This document shows positions 42,032 through 50,615 of a stretch of 64,000 bases of DNA, piece after piece. A model generated the notes under the pieces. The model was not told the origin of the DNA. It searched no databases and was given only the letters and a program-made list of their open reading frames with translations. Numbering within the stretch: the stretch's first letter is position 1; each line of letters starts with the position of its first letter. Both the position numbers and the translations under genes were made by a program. This DNA is from Bacillus sp. OK048 (GTDB taxonomy: Bacteria; Bacillota; Bacilli; Bacillales; Cytobacillaceae). Where the stretch lies: NCBI RefSeq assembly GCF_900103525.1, contig NZ_FNHN01000011.1, positions 1 through 64,000 on the forward strand, written 5' to 3'.

Positions 42032-43117
42032 ATGGACCAGCAACAAATCATAAATCAATTACTTACTTCCATCCAATCTGACAACCTATCAGATGGGGAT
42101 TTTAATCAGCTAGCCTTACAAATTTTTGCCTATCAATATACCAATAACCTTCCTTTAAGAAAGTTTTGTCAGCAAAAGGGGAAAACCATCCGGACTGTCA
42201 GAACTTGGGGGGATATTCCAGCCGTGCCGATAAACGCTTTTAAGGAGGTACCGCTCACCTGCACTGATCCAGAAGATGCTGAACGGTTCTTTATGACAAG
42301 CGGTACCACAATGGGTGTGAAAGGGAAACACTATCATCCAACATTACAAGTATGGAATGAATCCATGAAAACGTATTTTAAAAAACGGTTTATGAAGGAA
42401 ACAGAACAAATTCGAATGGGCATTCTGTTCCCGACCGAAGAAGAGATGCCCAACTCCTCATTAGCAAGGTATTTAGCCCTTGCAAAGAAAGAATTTGGTA
42501 CGAAGGAAAGTCACTACCTGCTAACTGAAAATGGAATAAACCTGGAGCAGCTTATTCAGGAATTGGAACAGGCTGAACGTACTGGCAAGCCCTATGCTTT
42601 ATTAGGAGCATCCTATAGTTTTGTTCATCTGTTTGAGGAATTAGAGAAACTAGGACATAGCTTTCGATTACCGTCAGGAAGTAAGGTTTTAGATACAGGT
42701 GGATTTAAAAACCAGTCAAAGGAATGGAATCTCGATGACTTTTACCACCAATTATCGAGCCTGCTAGGGGTACCAAGGAAAGACTGTATCAATATGTACG
42801 GAATGACCGAATTAAGTTCACAGCTGTATGATTCTGGAAATGAACAAGTTCCATCAGTTAAATCGGGTCCTCATTGGCTGAAAACGAGAATCATTCATCC
42901 GCTAACTGGTGAAGAAGTCGCTGATGGTGAACGCGGAGTAATTGTACATTGTGATCTCGCCAACTTCAATTCTGTTACCACTATTTTGACCGAGGACTTA
43001 GGTATGAAAGTAGATGGTGGTTTTCTACTTTTAGGCAGGGTTCAGGGAACAGAAGCGAAGGGATGTTCGATTGCAGTCGAGGAATTTATCCAGGCTGCCA
43101 AGGGGCCAGTGCAATGA
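42032..43117 (+). CDS. LuxE-like acyl-protein synthetase
   Basis: 361 aa ANL-type ligase. The phosphate loop is RFFMTSGTTMGVKGKHYHP (about residues 85-103) and NMYGMTELSSQLYD is the aromatic/TE motif; DTGGFKNQSKE lies between. LuxE activates a carboxylic acid as acyl-AMP and takes the acyl group on an enzyme residue before handing it to LuxC. No luxA/B luciferase is near. Its stop overlaps the luxC-like start (ATGA). Inside a TPP-controlled operon the acid is more likely a thiamine fragment than a fatty acid (inference). Confidence 0.85.
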   Translation: MDQQQIINQLLTSIQSDNLSDGDFNQLALQIFAYQYTNNLPLRKFCQQKGKTIRTVRTWGDIPAVPINAFKEVPLTCTDPEDAERFFMTSGTTMGVKGKHYHPTLQVWNESMKTYFKKRFMKETEQIRMGILFPTEEEMPNSSLARYLALAKKEFGTKESHYLLTENGINLEQLIQELEQAERTGKPYALLGASYSFVHLFEELEKLGHSFRLPSGSKVLDTGGFKNQSKEWNLDDFYHQLSSLLGVPRKDCINMYGMTELSSQLYDSGNEQVPSVKSGPHWLKTRIIHPLTGEEVADGERGVIVHCDLANFNSVTTILTEDLGMKVDGGFLLLGRVQGTEAKGCSIAVEEFIQAAKGPVQ

Positions 43118-44562
43118 GAGAAAGAGTTGGATATCTTCCTGAACTTGGGGAAGAAGTGATAGAAACCAAAATTCTCACCTTTACGGGAAGGAATGAAGTA
43201 CTTGAAATCGAAGCGCCACTTCTTACCAAACAGCAAATGCAGCAAGTCACTGAAAAAGTTAAAAAAGCGAGTGCTGAAGTGCTGAAATCGATGACGATAA
43301 CTGAGATTATTTCGATTATTGACCAGGCTGTCGAAGTATTTCTCGATCGGAATTCACTTTACCGAAAAAAAGCGGAACAGCTGTTACCGATTATTACCGG
43401 ATACGATGAAGAAATGATTCGCCTCGGACTAACATCCTTTTTAAAAAAGTTTCGTAAACCAGAGCTGCAGCGTTTCGTGGTTGAAGACTTGGGCAATCCG
43501 TTGCTGCTGGATGATTTTCATCCTCGTGCAAAAAAAGGATTTTCCAAAGCGGTTGGTCCGGAGTTAATCCTCCATGTTTGGGCAGGAAATGTACCGGCAC
43601 TACCGTTGTGGAGCCTTATTTCTGGATTATTGGTGAAGTCAGGAAACATTGGAAAGGTTTCGAGTGCTGAGCCGTTATTTGCAGGTTTATTTGCACAGGC
43701 ACTTGTTGAAATTGCGCCCCAATTAGCAGATTGCTTAGCGATTGTTTGGTGGAAGGGTGGAGACGAGGAACGGGAAACGGAGATGTTTGCCCATTCAGAT
43801 GTAGTGGTCGGCTATGGAAGTAATCAGTCATTAGAAGCGATGAGGCAAAGAATACCCGTTTCCACACGCTTTCTACCATTTGGACATAAAGTCAGTTTTG
43901 GGGTGGTTAGCAACAAGGCTCTAGATTCACGAAAAGCATGGACCACCGCACATCATGCTGCATTCGATGTCATCCAGTTTGATCAACAGGGCTGTTATTC
44001 GCCCCATATTTTCTATGTTCAGAATGGGGGAGCAGTATCAGCCTCCGAGTTTGCCCAGTATATTGCACATGAACTTGAATGCTTTGAAAAGAGATATCCA
44101 AGGCGCGTTCTATCCTTAGAAGAGATGACAGCTGCCATCCATTGGCGAAACCAAGAGGAAGTTACTTCCTATACTAACTCTTCTAAACAAGTCTTTGGTC
44201 AAACTGAACATCAATGGACGGTTGTCTATGAAGAGGGTGCAGCCTTCTCGCCAACCTGCTCAAATCGCACGATCAAAGTGATTGCCTTTGATGAAATTGA
44301 AGATCTATTACCCAGTATTAAACCTTACCGTAAGTACCTGCAGAGTGTTGGGGCAGCTGCTTCACCGAAAGAGCTTTTTCAATGGGCTAAAGTGCTAGGT
44401 AAATCTGGTGTCACAAGGATCACTGCTTTAGGAAAGATGACTTCTCCTGAATCGGGCTGGCATCACGACGGTCAGTTCAATTTACTAGATTTGGTTCAAA
44501 TGGTTGATATTGAGCAATCAGCAGAAGATTACGCAGAAAATTTTGCTCCATATATCGATTAG
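43114..44562 (+). CDS. LuxC-like acyl reductase
   Basis: 482 aa from ATG 43114. An aldehyde-dehydrogenase-related fold: NAD(P) site VWAGNVPALPLWSLISGLLV, GKVSSAEPLFAGLFAQAL, and the nucleophile Cys in IQFDQQGCYSPHIFYVQNGG. LuxC reduces the acyl group delivered by LuxE to an aldehyde. The open frame extends upstream to 43063 inside luxE, but the ATGA overlap is the natural coupled start. Followed by ABC transporter genes after ten bases. Confidence 0.88.
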   Translation: MRERVGYLPELGEEVIETKILTFTGRNEVLEIEAPLLTKQQMQQVTEKVKKASAEVLKSMTITEIISIIDQAVEVFLDRNSLYRKKAEQLLPIITGYDEEMIRLGLTSFLKKFRKPELQRFVVEDLGNPLLLDDFHPRAKKGFSKAVGPELILHVWAGNVPALPLWSLISGLLVKSGNIGKVSSAEPLFAGLFAQALVEIAPQLADCLAIVWWKGGDEERETEMFAHSDVVVGYGSNQSLEAMRQRIPVSTRFLPFGHKVSFGVVSNKALDSRKAWTTAHHAAFDVIQFDQQGCYSPHIFYVQNGGAVSASEFAQYIAHELECFEKRYPRRVLSLEEMTAAIHWRNQEEVTSYTNSSKQVFGQTEHQWTVVYEEGAAFSPTCSNRTIKVIAFDEIEDLLPSIKPYRKYLQSVGAAASPKELFQWAKVLGKSGVTRITALGKMTSPESGWHHDGQFNLLDLVQMVDIEQSAEDYAENFAPYID

Positions 44563-44572
44563 GAGGCACGAA

Positions 44573-45313
44573 ATGGGTTTCTTATGTTTACAAGATGTGA
44601 CATACAGTTATGCCAACAACAACCTGATTGTTGATGCTGTCAGTATAGAATTAGAAAAAGGAAAGTTTCATAGTTTACTCGGTAAAAGCGGATGTGGAAA
44701 AACTACCTTATTAAAACTTGCTGCAGGTTTATTAACCCCGGACACGGGATCCATACAGTTACAAGGTGAGGCAATTAAACCTTCAGAAAAGATAGGGTTT
44801 GTGTTTCAAGCACCGACACTTTTGGAATGGAAAACAGTGATCGAAAACATTCTGCTACCTGTTTCTCTAAAGCGGAAAGTGACAATAGAGGATTTTGAAA
44901 AAGCGGAATCACTTTTAGCCTTAATGGGTCTAACCCATTTAAAAAAGGAATATCCGACTCGGCTCTCTGGAGGACAGCAAAGTCGAGTTTCCATTGCAAG
45001 AGCGCTCATTCAAACACCATCTATGCTTTTGTTAGATGAGCCTTTTTCAGCTCTTGATGCGATTACGAGAGAGGAACTTCAAGTTGACCTCCTTGGGCTA
45101 TGTGAACTCCATCAAATGACAGTTTTATTTGTTACCCATGATATATCAGAAGCGGTCTATATGTCTGACCGGATTGCTGTGATGGATAAAGGAAGGATTG
45201 TCTATGATCTAGATGTTGTGTTACAAGAGCGGCACACTGATCTTAGATATTCTCAAGCCTTTAATAACCTATGCTTGCAGATTCGCATCGCCATTAATGG
45301 GGGACAACGATGA
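44573..45313 (+). CDS. ABC importer ATPase (SsuB/TauB/ThiZ type)
   Basis: 246 aa from ATG 44573 after AGGAGGCACGAA; the frame open from 44504 overlaps luxC. Walker A GKSGCGKTTLLKLAAG, Q-loop VFQAPTLLEW, signature LSGGQQSRVSIARAL, Walker B MLLLDEPFSALDAITREE. The class energises importers of nitrate, sulfonates, taurine or pyrimidine precursors (ThiXYZ). Its stop overlaps the permease start. Confidence 0.9.
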   Translation: MGFLCLQDVTYSYANNNLIVDAVSIELEKGKFHSLLGKSGCGKTTLLKLAAGLLTPDTGSIQLQGEAIKPSEKIGFVFQAPTLLEWKTVIENILLPVSLKRKVTIEDFEKAESLLALMGLTHLKKEYPTRLSGGQQSRVSIARALIQTPSMLLLDEPFSALDAITREELQVDLLGLCELHQMTVLFVTHDISEAVYMSDRIAVMDKGRIVYDLDVVLQERHTDLRYSQAFNNLCLQIRIAINGGQR

Positions 45314-46056
45314 AAAACGTATCGATTTATTCCGGTTTATTATTCATCTTGATTCTATTGATTTGGGAAGGGCTGGCTAGTCTAATGTCTGAGCTTATCC
45401 TCCCGGCACCTTCTGTAGTAGTCACCACCCTTATAGAAGGATTAACGAGTGGATATTATACCCCGCATCTTATTCGGACAGGTCTGGAGATTAGTATCGG
45501 ACTATTTCTCGGGAGTCTATTAGGTATGTTGACTGGAATATTGATGGGGGAAGTCGAATTTATCCGAAAGTTATTATTCCCTTATGTCATTGCTAGTCAA
45601 GCAGTTCCTAAGCTTGCCCTTGCACCATTATTTATACTTTGGTTTGGTTTTGGAATGACATCGAAGGTCGTGATCACCGCTTTAATTTGTTTTTTTCCGT
45701 TAATGGAAAATACCGTGACCGCCATTCAATACACCGATCGTCAAAAAATCGAGCTATTTCGTGTGCTCGGGGCAAACAGGTGGCAAACCTTGTTTAAATT
45801 AAAAATACCTGCGGGGCTGCCAAGTATCATCGCTGGCTTTCGGGTAGCAGCCGTTTTAGCAGTAGTCGGTGCTGTGGTTGGTGAGTTTATTGGTGGAAGT
45901 GAAGGTCTAGGAGCCTTGATTATTGCTTCGCAAAGCATGATGGATACCCCCTTGATGTTTTCTGTGCTCATTTTAGTAACGATAATAGGAACGCTACTTT
46001 ATCAAATTATTTATTTCATCGAACAGAAATTATTTCACTATAAAAACCGGTCCTAA
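45310..46056 (+). CDS. ABC importer permease (SsuC/ThiX type)
   Basis: 248 aa, six TM helices. The EAA loop sits around LFRVLGANRWQTLFKLKIPA, as in BPD_transp_1 permeases of the SsuC/TauC group. Partner of the ATPase upstream and the lipoprotein downstream. Confidence 0.9.
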   Translation: MKNVSIYSGLLFILILLIWEGLASLMSELILPAPSVVVTTLIEGLTSGYYTPHLIRTGLEISIGLFLGSLLGMLTGILMGEVEFIRKLLFPYVIASQAVPKLALAPLFILWFGFGMTSKVVITALICFFPLMENTVTAIQYTDRQKIELFRVLGANRWQTLFKLKIPAGLPSIIAGFRVAAVLAVVGAVVGEFIGGSEGLGALIIASQSMMDTPLMFSVLILVTIIGTLLYQIIYFIEQKLFHYKNRS

Positions 46057-46072
46057 AAAGGAGATTTTACAT

Positions 46073-47089
46073 ATGAAAATGAAAGCAATCATTACAGCAG
46101 CTACTATCATCCTATTATTATTGTTGTCTGGTTGTGGATCAAAAAATAAGGAGCAGCCTGCCACTGCTGAAAAAGAGTTAGATAGAGTAACAGTGGCAAA
46201 TTGGAGCCAGCCACTATCGGAACAAACGAATCTGCTTGTCAGTGAGGAAAAAGACTTTTTTAGGAATCAAGGTCTTAGTGTTGAGTTGATACCCGGTGCT
46301 GGGGGAGGAGACGCAATCAAGAATATTATTTCAGGAAAAGCAGATATTGCCTTCACAGATCCAGGATCCCTCTATTTTGCCTTAAATCAAGGAGGAAAAT
46401 TAAAGGTTATTTACAATATTTATCCGCAAAACGTATTTAATGTCGTCTCTTTAAAAGAAAGGAATATTCTGAAGCCAGAGGATCTTAAGGGGAAGAAAAT
46501 TGGCGTCTATAGCTTTTCAAGTGGTACAAGACAAAATCTACTTGTTCTTCTAAACCAAGCTGGTCTTACAGAAAAAGACGTCACGATTGTTGAAACGGGT
46601 CTGTTGAATTTTGCACCGCTTATGCAAGGGCAGGTTGATGCAACGGCTGCAACCGACACTGGTTTAGTGACCGCAATGGAAAAAGGACTTGTGGATGTAA
46701 ATGTATTAAAAGTAAAGGATTATCTCAATGTCCCAAGCGATGTCTTCGTGGTAACAGAAAAAACGTACAACGAGAAAAAGGACATGCTTAAAAAGTTTAT
46801 TGAAGGTTATCAAAATAGTGCAGAGTGGATGATTAACCATCCAGAGGAAGCGGCTGATTTGGCTGTAAAATACGCCATTGATGGCAAGGATCAAAAGCAT
46901 AATTTAGAAATTATTAAACTACGAAACGAATCTAGTATTTCGAATGCAACCTACGAAAGAGGTCTGGGTGCATTAGAAGCAGATGTGTTACAACAGGGTG
47001 CGGACACGTATAAAAAATTAGGGCTTATAGGCAAGGATTTGAATATGGAAGATGTGATCGCTGAAGACCTCCTTCCTAAAATGAAATAG
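46073..47089 (+). CDS. NMT1/THI5-like ABC substrate-binding lipoprotein
   Basis: 338 aa. Lipobox LLLLSGCGS with Cys near residue 22. The domain has NWSQPLSEQTNLLVSEEKDF, IPGAGGGDAIKNIISGKADI and FTDPGSLYFAL, the pattern of the NMT1/THI5 family that includes the thiamine-pyrimidine binder ThiY. ATG after AAAAAGGAGATTTTACAT. The binding protein defines what the operon imports; TPP control plus family membership point to a thiamine-derived molecule. Confidence 0.88.
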   Translation: MKMKAIITAATIILLLLLSGCGSKNKEQPATAEKELDRVTVANWSQPLSEQTNLLVSEEKDFFRNQGLSVELIPGAGGGDAIKNIISGKADIAFTDPGSLYFALNQGGKLKVIYNIYPQNVFNVVSLKERNILKPEDLKGKKIGVYSFSSGTRQNLLVLLNQAGLTEKDVTIVETGLLNFAPLMQGQVDATAATDTGLVTAMEKGLVDVNVLKVKDYLNVPSDVFVVTEKTYNEKKDMLKKFIEGYQNSAEWMINHPEEAADLAVKYAIDGKDQKHNLEIIKLRNESSISNATYERGLGALEADVLQQGADTYKKLGLIGKDLNMEDVIAEDLLPKMK

Positions 47090-47100
47090 GGGGTTGGTAG

Positions 47101-47874
47101 ATGATGAGGAAATTTGAAAATAAAACCGTACTCGTTACAGGTTCAAGCAGAGGAATCGGTGCTTCGATCGCAAAAGGTTTTGCTAATGAAGGGGCAACCG
47201 TTATTGTGAACTACGTTCAAAATGAGCAAGCAGCTGAAAAAATAGTTGACGCATGTATCGAGCTTGGTGGTGATGCATGGGCGATTCAAGCAGATGTAAT
47301 GTCTGAAACGGCCGTTAAAAGGATGATGGAGCAAATTGAACTCGAAGTAGGAAAATTAGATGTGGTCGTCAATAATGCCTTTAAACCTTACGTGTTTAAT
47401 CCAGATACACGTAAAATGTTTTCGCAGTTAACATGGGCTGACTATCAAAATCAAATCGATGGAACACTCAAATCTAGCTACTATATTTGTCAAGAAGCCA
47501 TTCCTTTGATGAAAAAACAAACCAAGGGGAGCATTATTAATATCGCAACAAACTTAGTGGACCGCCCGCTCGTTCCTTATCATGACTACACAACCGCTAA
47601 ATCTGCGTTAATCGGTTTTAGCCGGAATCTAGCCGTTGAATTAGGAGCTTACGGAATCAGAGTCAATTGTGTGGCACCTGGATTGGTGTATCCAACCGAT
47701 GCAAGTCGTGAAACAAAAGAAGAGGTTAAGGAAATGATCATCGGTCAAACCCCACTTAAAAGAATCGCAACACCAGGGGATATCGTAGGGCCCGTTCTTT
47801 TCTTAGCCTCTGAATGGAGCCAGTTCATGACCGGACAGACACTAGTTGTCGATGGCGGTCTGGTCATGAGTTAA
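47101..47874 (+). CDS. Short-chain dehydrogenase/reductase (FabG-like)
   Basis: 257 aa. Cofactor loop VLVTGSSRGIGASIAKGFAN, VVNNAF, catalytic Tyr and Lys in YHDYTTAKSALIGFS, and the ending FMTGQTLVVDGGLV. Twelve bases after the lipoprotein gene and before a strong terminator, so it closes the operon. In this setting it could reduce the aldehyde made by the LuxC-like enzyme to an alcohol (inference). ATG 47101 or 47104. Confidence 0.9.
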   Translation: MMRKFENKTVLVTGSSRGIGASIAKGFANEGATVIVNYVQNEQAAEKIVDACIELGGDAWAIQADVMSETAVKRMMEQIELEVGKLDVVVNNAFKPYVFNPDTRKMFSQLTWADYQNQIDGTLKSSYYICQEAIPLMKKQTKGSIINIATNLVDRPLVPYHDYTTAKSALIGFSRNLAVELGAYGIRVNCVAPGLVYPTDASRETKEEVKEMIIGQTPLKRIATPGDIVGPVLFLASEWSQFMTGQTLVVDGGLVMS

Positions 47875-47921
47875 ATAAGACCAAAACCAAAGAACATTAT
47901 CCGAAAACGCTAGAGAAAGTA

Positions 47922-47979
47922 AAAGTGTCCGGCACTGCGGATGGACAAATGTCCATCCATGATGCCGGACACTTTTTTT
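47922..47979 (+). terminator. Strong terminator of the thiW-lux operon
   Basis: AAAGTGTCCGGCA pairs with TGCCGGACACTTT, inner GATGGAC/GTCCATC extends it, then a T-run. Confidence 0.92.
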
Positions 47980-48002
47980 AGAATAATAGGGACCCCATAG
48001 CT

Positions 48003-48067
48003 GTTGCTTCAATTAACATCGTGGATGAGAACATCCTTTTCTCATCCACGATGTTTTTTTGAAGCAA
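48003..48067. terminator. Second strong hairpin ahead of the TOMM cluster
   Basis: AACATCGTGGATGAG (48015-48029) pairs perfectly with CTCATCCACGATGTT (48041-48055), followed by TTTTT; TTGCTTC/GAAGCAA flank it. With the preceding terminator it insulates the two loci. Confidence 0.8.
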
Positions 48068-48218
48068 TAAAAATAGGCTTTTGTATTAGTAACAATACCT
48101 ACCTATTGGACATATTTTGTTGAGGAAGGTTTAGCAGTGTGTTTACCTATTTTCAAGTTCGTTCTTTGTCCATTTCAAGTACTGCAGCCCTTTTTAAATA
48201 TATAAGGAGGTAATAAAA

Positions 48219-48524
48219 ATGTATGATTTCCAAAGTCAACTCCAGGGGTTAAGTCTTGGAGATTTCCAAGCGACCCAGGCAGTTCCTTTTGACCCAAGCA
48301 TGTACTACACTGATCCTACTCGATTTGGTGGTATGGGTGGTATTGGCGGTATGGGTGGTATAGGTGGTTTTGGCGGTATGGGTGGTATAGGTGGTTTTGG
48401 GCGATGTTCTAGCTGTTTTAACTGCTTTCATAACTGCTTCCACAATTGCTTCCATAATTGCTTCCATAATTGCTTCCACAATTGCGGCGGACAACGCTGC
48501 GGAGGCCATCGTTGCGGCGGTTGA
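48219..48524 (+). CDS. TOMM (heterocycloanthracin-type) bacteriocin precursor with CFHN repeats
   Basis: 101 aa, ATG after ATAAGGAGGTAATAAAA. The leader (about residues 1-38) starts MYDFQSQLQGLSLGDFQ, like heterocycloanthracin leaders. A Gly-rich spacer of GGMGGIGG-type repeats follows (about 37-61). The core has ten Cys: CSSCFN, then CFHN five times, then CGGQR, CGGHR, CGG. Cyclodehydration of Cys would give regularly spaced thiazoles. Heterocycloanthracin cores are usually described with Cys-Xaa-Xaa repeats; here the main period is four residues (12 bp at DNA level). Repeat-rich DNA suggests variable length between strains. Confidence 0.9.
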   Translation: MYDFQSQLQGLSLGDFQATQAVPFDPSMYYTDPTRFGGMGGIGGMGGIGGFGGMGGIGGFGRCSSCFNCFHNCFHNCFHNCFHNCFHNCGGQRCGGHRCGG

Positions 48525-48569
48525 CAACTATAGATTTCTAACCAAAACTCCACTTAGAAATGGAAAGGA

Positions 48570-48605
48570 GAAGAGCCCCTACACTTGTTGTTGGGGCTCT
48601 TCTTT
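48570..48605 (+). terminator. Hairpin between precursor and maturation genes
   Basis: AAGAGCCCC (48571-48579) pairs with GGGGCTCTT (48593-48601), then CTTTAC. A weak T-run suggests partial termination, giving more precursor than enzyme mRNA. Confidence 0.65.
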
Positions 48606-48695
48606 ACAGAATTAACATAAGGGACAAATTGCGATACATAGGATGATAGTGATGATGAATAAATATGAGGAAAGCTACGGATATGGAGGAGAGAA

Positions 48696-50615
48696 ATGAC
48701 CAATATGAACACTTCTATGCGTCTAAAAGTGAAAAGGGACACGTTTTTTCTACCTGAACCAAACAGAGGTGTGTATTTTCGGAATAATGTAAGCTCGTTC
48801 CGTATGGAAGGCAGTATGATCGATCAATGGGTTGAAAAGCTAATCCCAATGTTCAATGGCGAGTATACCTTGGAGTATTTGACAAACGGTTTGTCAGAGG
48901 CATACCGAGATAGAGTGTTTGAAATAGCTGATGCACTATATCAAAATGGGTTTGTTCGAGATGTGAGCCAAGACCGTCCGCATCAATTGAAGGAACAGGT
49001 TCTAAAAAAGTATGCTTCTCAAATTGAATTTGTAGATAATTTACTTGATTCGGGTGAATTTCGTTTTCAGACCTATCGTCAAGCGAAAGTGTTAGCAGTA
49101 GGCTCTGGTCCTTCTTTTGTGTCGTTGGTTGCGTCGTTACTTGAATCCGGGTTGCCCAAGTTCCAAATGCTGATCACGGAAAGTGTTCAGACCAATAGAC
49201 AGCGGTTGATGGAACTCGTGGCACATGCCCGTAAATCAGATCCTGAAGTGGAAATAGAGGAAGTCACACTAAACAAACAGGGGGAAAGTTCCTGGGAGGA
49301 AATAGTGAAACCGTTTGATTATATTTTATTTGTGTCAGAACAGGATGATGTAGAGGAACTCCGACTTCTACATAGGGTTAGCAGGGAAAAGAAGAAAATG
49401 TTTCTGCCTGCTATCTGTTTAGAGCAGGTGGGTTTAGCAGGACCGGTCGTACATCCAGACGCTGAGGCGGACTGGGAGTCTTTATGGCGCCGTATTCACC
49501 AAGAAGCTCTCTTCAAAGACCAGAGATTTTCACCTTCCTCTGCTATACCCGGAGCCATGTTGGCGAATGTACTCGTATTTGAGATGTTTAAAGTCGTTAC
49601 GGGTGTGTCCGAAAAGGAACCTAAGAATCAATTCTTTCTTCTAGATTTGGAAACGTTAGAGGGAAACTGGCATTCTTTCATGCCTCATCCACTGATGACA
49701 GAACAATCTTCAGCTAGATTGGTTGAAGATATAGAAATGAGACTAGCACAAGCAACGGAAAGAGGAGATCCGGGTAAATTACTTCTATCCTTCAACCAGT
49801 TGACTTCTAAGGTAACGGGAATTTTCCATATTTGGGAGGAGGGTGATTTAAAGCAGCTGCCTTTAGCTCAGTGCCGAGTTCAGACAGTCAACCCATTGGC
49901 AGATGGGCCAGCTGAACTGTTGGATGATATTGTCTGTACAGGTCTGACACATGAGGAGGCAAGAAGGGAAGCGGGTTTGTCCGGAATTGAAGCGTATGTA
50001 TCACAAGTAGTCAGTTCGCTCGATCTACCTCCAGAAGTGGAGGTTGGTGCAGGTGAATCATTCGCGGAAAGTGTTGGCCGAGGATTGCAAAAATGTTTGG
50101 ATGAGGAGTTAATCATACAAAGTCTTAAACAGGATTATACCGTCTTCCCAGTGCAGGTAAGTACGGTAGAAGATGAACGCTGTCGTTTTTATTTGCAGGC
50201 ACTGACGACGTTGCGAGGAGCACCGACTATAGCGATGGGTGAGGAAGTGTATGGATTCCCAGCTGTATGGATTGGTATCAATGACGGATGGTATGGCAGT
50301 GTCGATTTGAATATCACAATGGCATTACGAAATGCGCTGCAACAGGCACTTATCACTGTGCAAAATGAAGAAGAATTCGTTATGGAACGATTCTTGGAGG
50401 TTTCGTCCATGCCTATGGATGAACAAGTGCCACTAAGCATTGAAATTCCTGCATGTGAAGAGAGATTACAATCCGATAACTTGCTTACTGCTATGGGAAT
50501 CTTGGAAGGGAACGGGATGCAGTTGTTTGTATATGAACTAGAATTGGAACCTTTTTTGAAAGAGGGATTGGCAGGGATATTTGGGGTATTGGTTCAAGAG
50601 GAGGGATTAAGGTGA
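48696..50615 (+). CDS. ThiF-like thiazole-bacteriocin maturation protein
   Basis: 639 aa. An N-terminal winged-helix-like segment (VYFRNNVSSFRMEGSMIDQW, then LIPMFNGEYTLEYL), the recognition element for leader peptides, is followed by an E1/ThiF-like Rossmann region (AKVLAVGSGPSFVSLVASLL) and a large C-terminal part. It fits the family annotated as putative thiazole-containing bacteriocin maturation protein. It probably presents the precursor to the YcaO protein. ATG after GAGGAGAGAA. Overlaps the next gene by 4 bases. Confidence 0.85.
   Translation: MTNMNTSMRLKVKRDTFFLPEPNRGVYFRNNVSSFRMEGSMIDQWVEKLIPMFNGEYTLEYLTNGLSEAYRDRVFEIADALYQNGFVRDVSQDRPHQLKEQVLKKYASQIEFVDNLLDSGEFRFQTYRQAKVLAVGSGPSFVSLVASLLESGLPKFQMLITESVQTNRQRLMELVAHARKSDPEVEIEEVTLNKQGESSWEEIVKPFDYILFVSEQDDVEELRLLHRVSREKKKMFLPAICLEQVGLAGPVVHPDAEADWESLWRRIHQEALFKDQRFSPSSAIPGAMLANVLVFEMFKVVTGVSEKEPKNQFFLLDLETLEGNWHSFMPHPLMTEQSSARLVEDIEMRLAQATERGDPGKLLLSFNQLTSKVTGIFHIWEEGDLKQLPLAQCRVQTVNPLADGPAELLDDIVCTGLTHEEARREAGLSGIEAYVSQVVSSLDLPPEVEVGAGESFAESVGRGLQKCLDEELIIQSLKQDYTVFPVQVSTVEDERCRFYLQALTTLRGAPTIAMGEEVYGFPAVWIGINDGWYGSVDLNITMALRNALQQALITVQNEEEFVMERFLEVSSMPMDEQVPLSIEIPACEERLQSDNLLTAMGILEGNGMQLFVYELELEPFLKEGLAGIFGVLVQEEGLR

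Noticed and set aside
42032..44562. LuxE/LuxC pair as a bioluminescence locus
   Set aside because: No luciferase (luxAB) or luxD gene is nearby, and the operon is under a TPP riboswitch with thiW and an importer.
48249..48527. Minus-strand frame of 92 residues over the TOMM precursor
   Set aside because: Low-complexity Ala/Thr mirror of the Gly/Cys repeats; no ribosome site.
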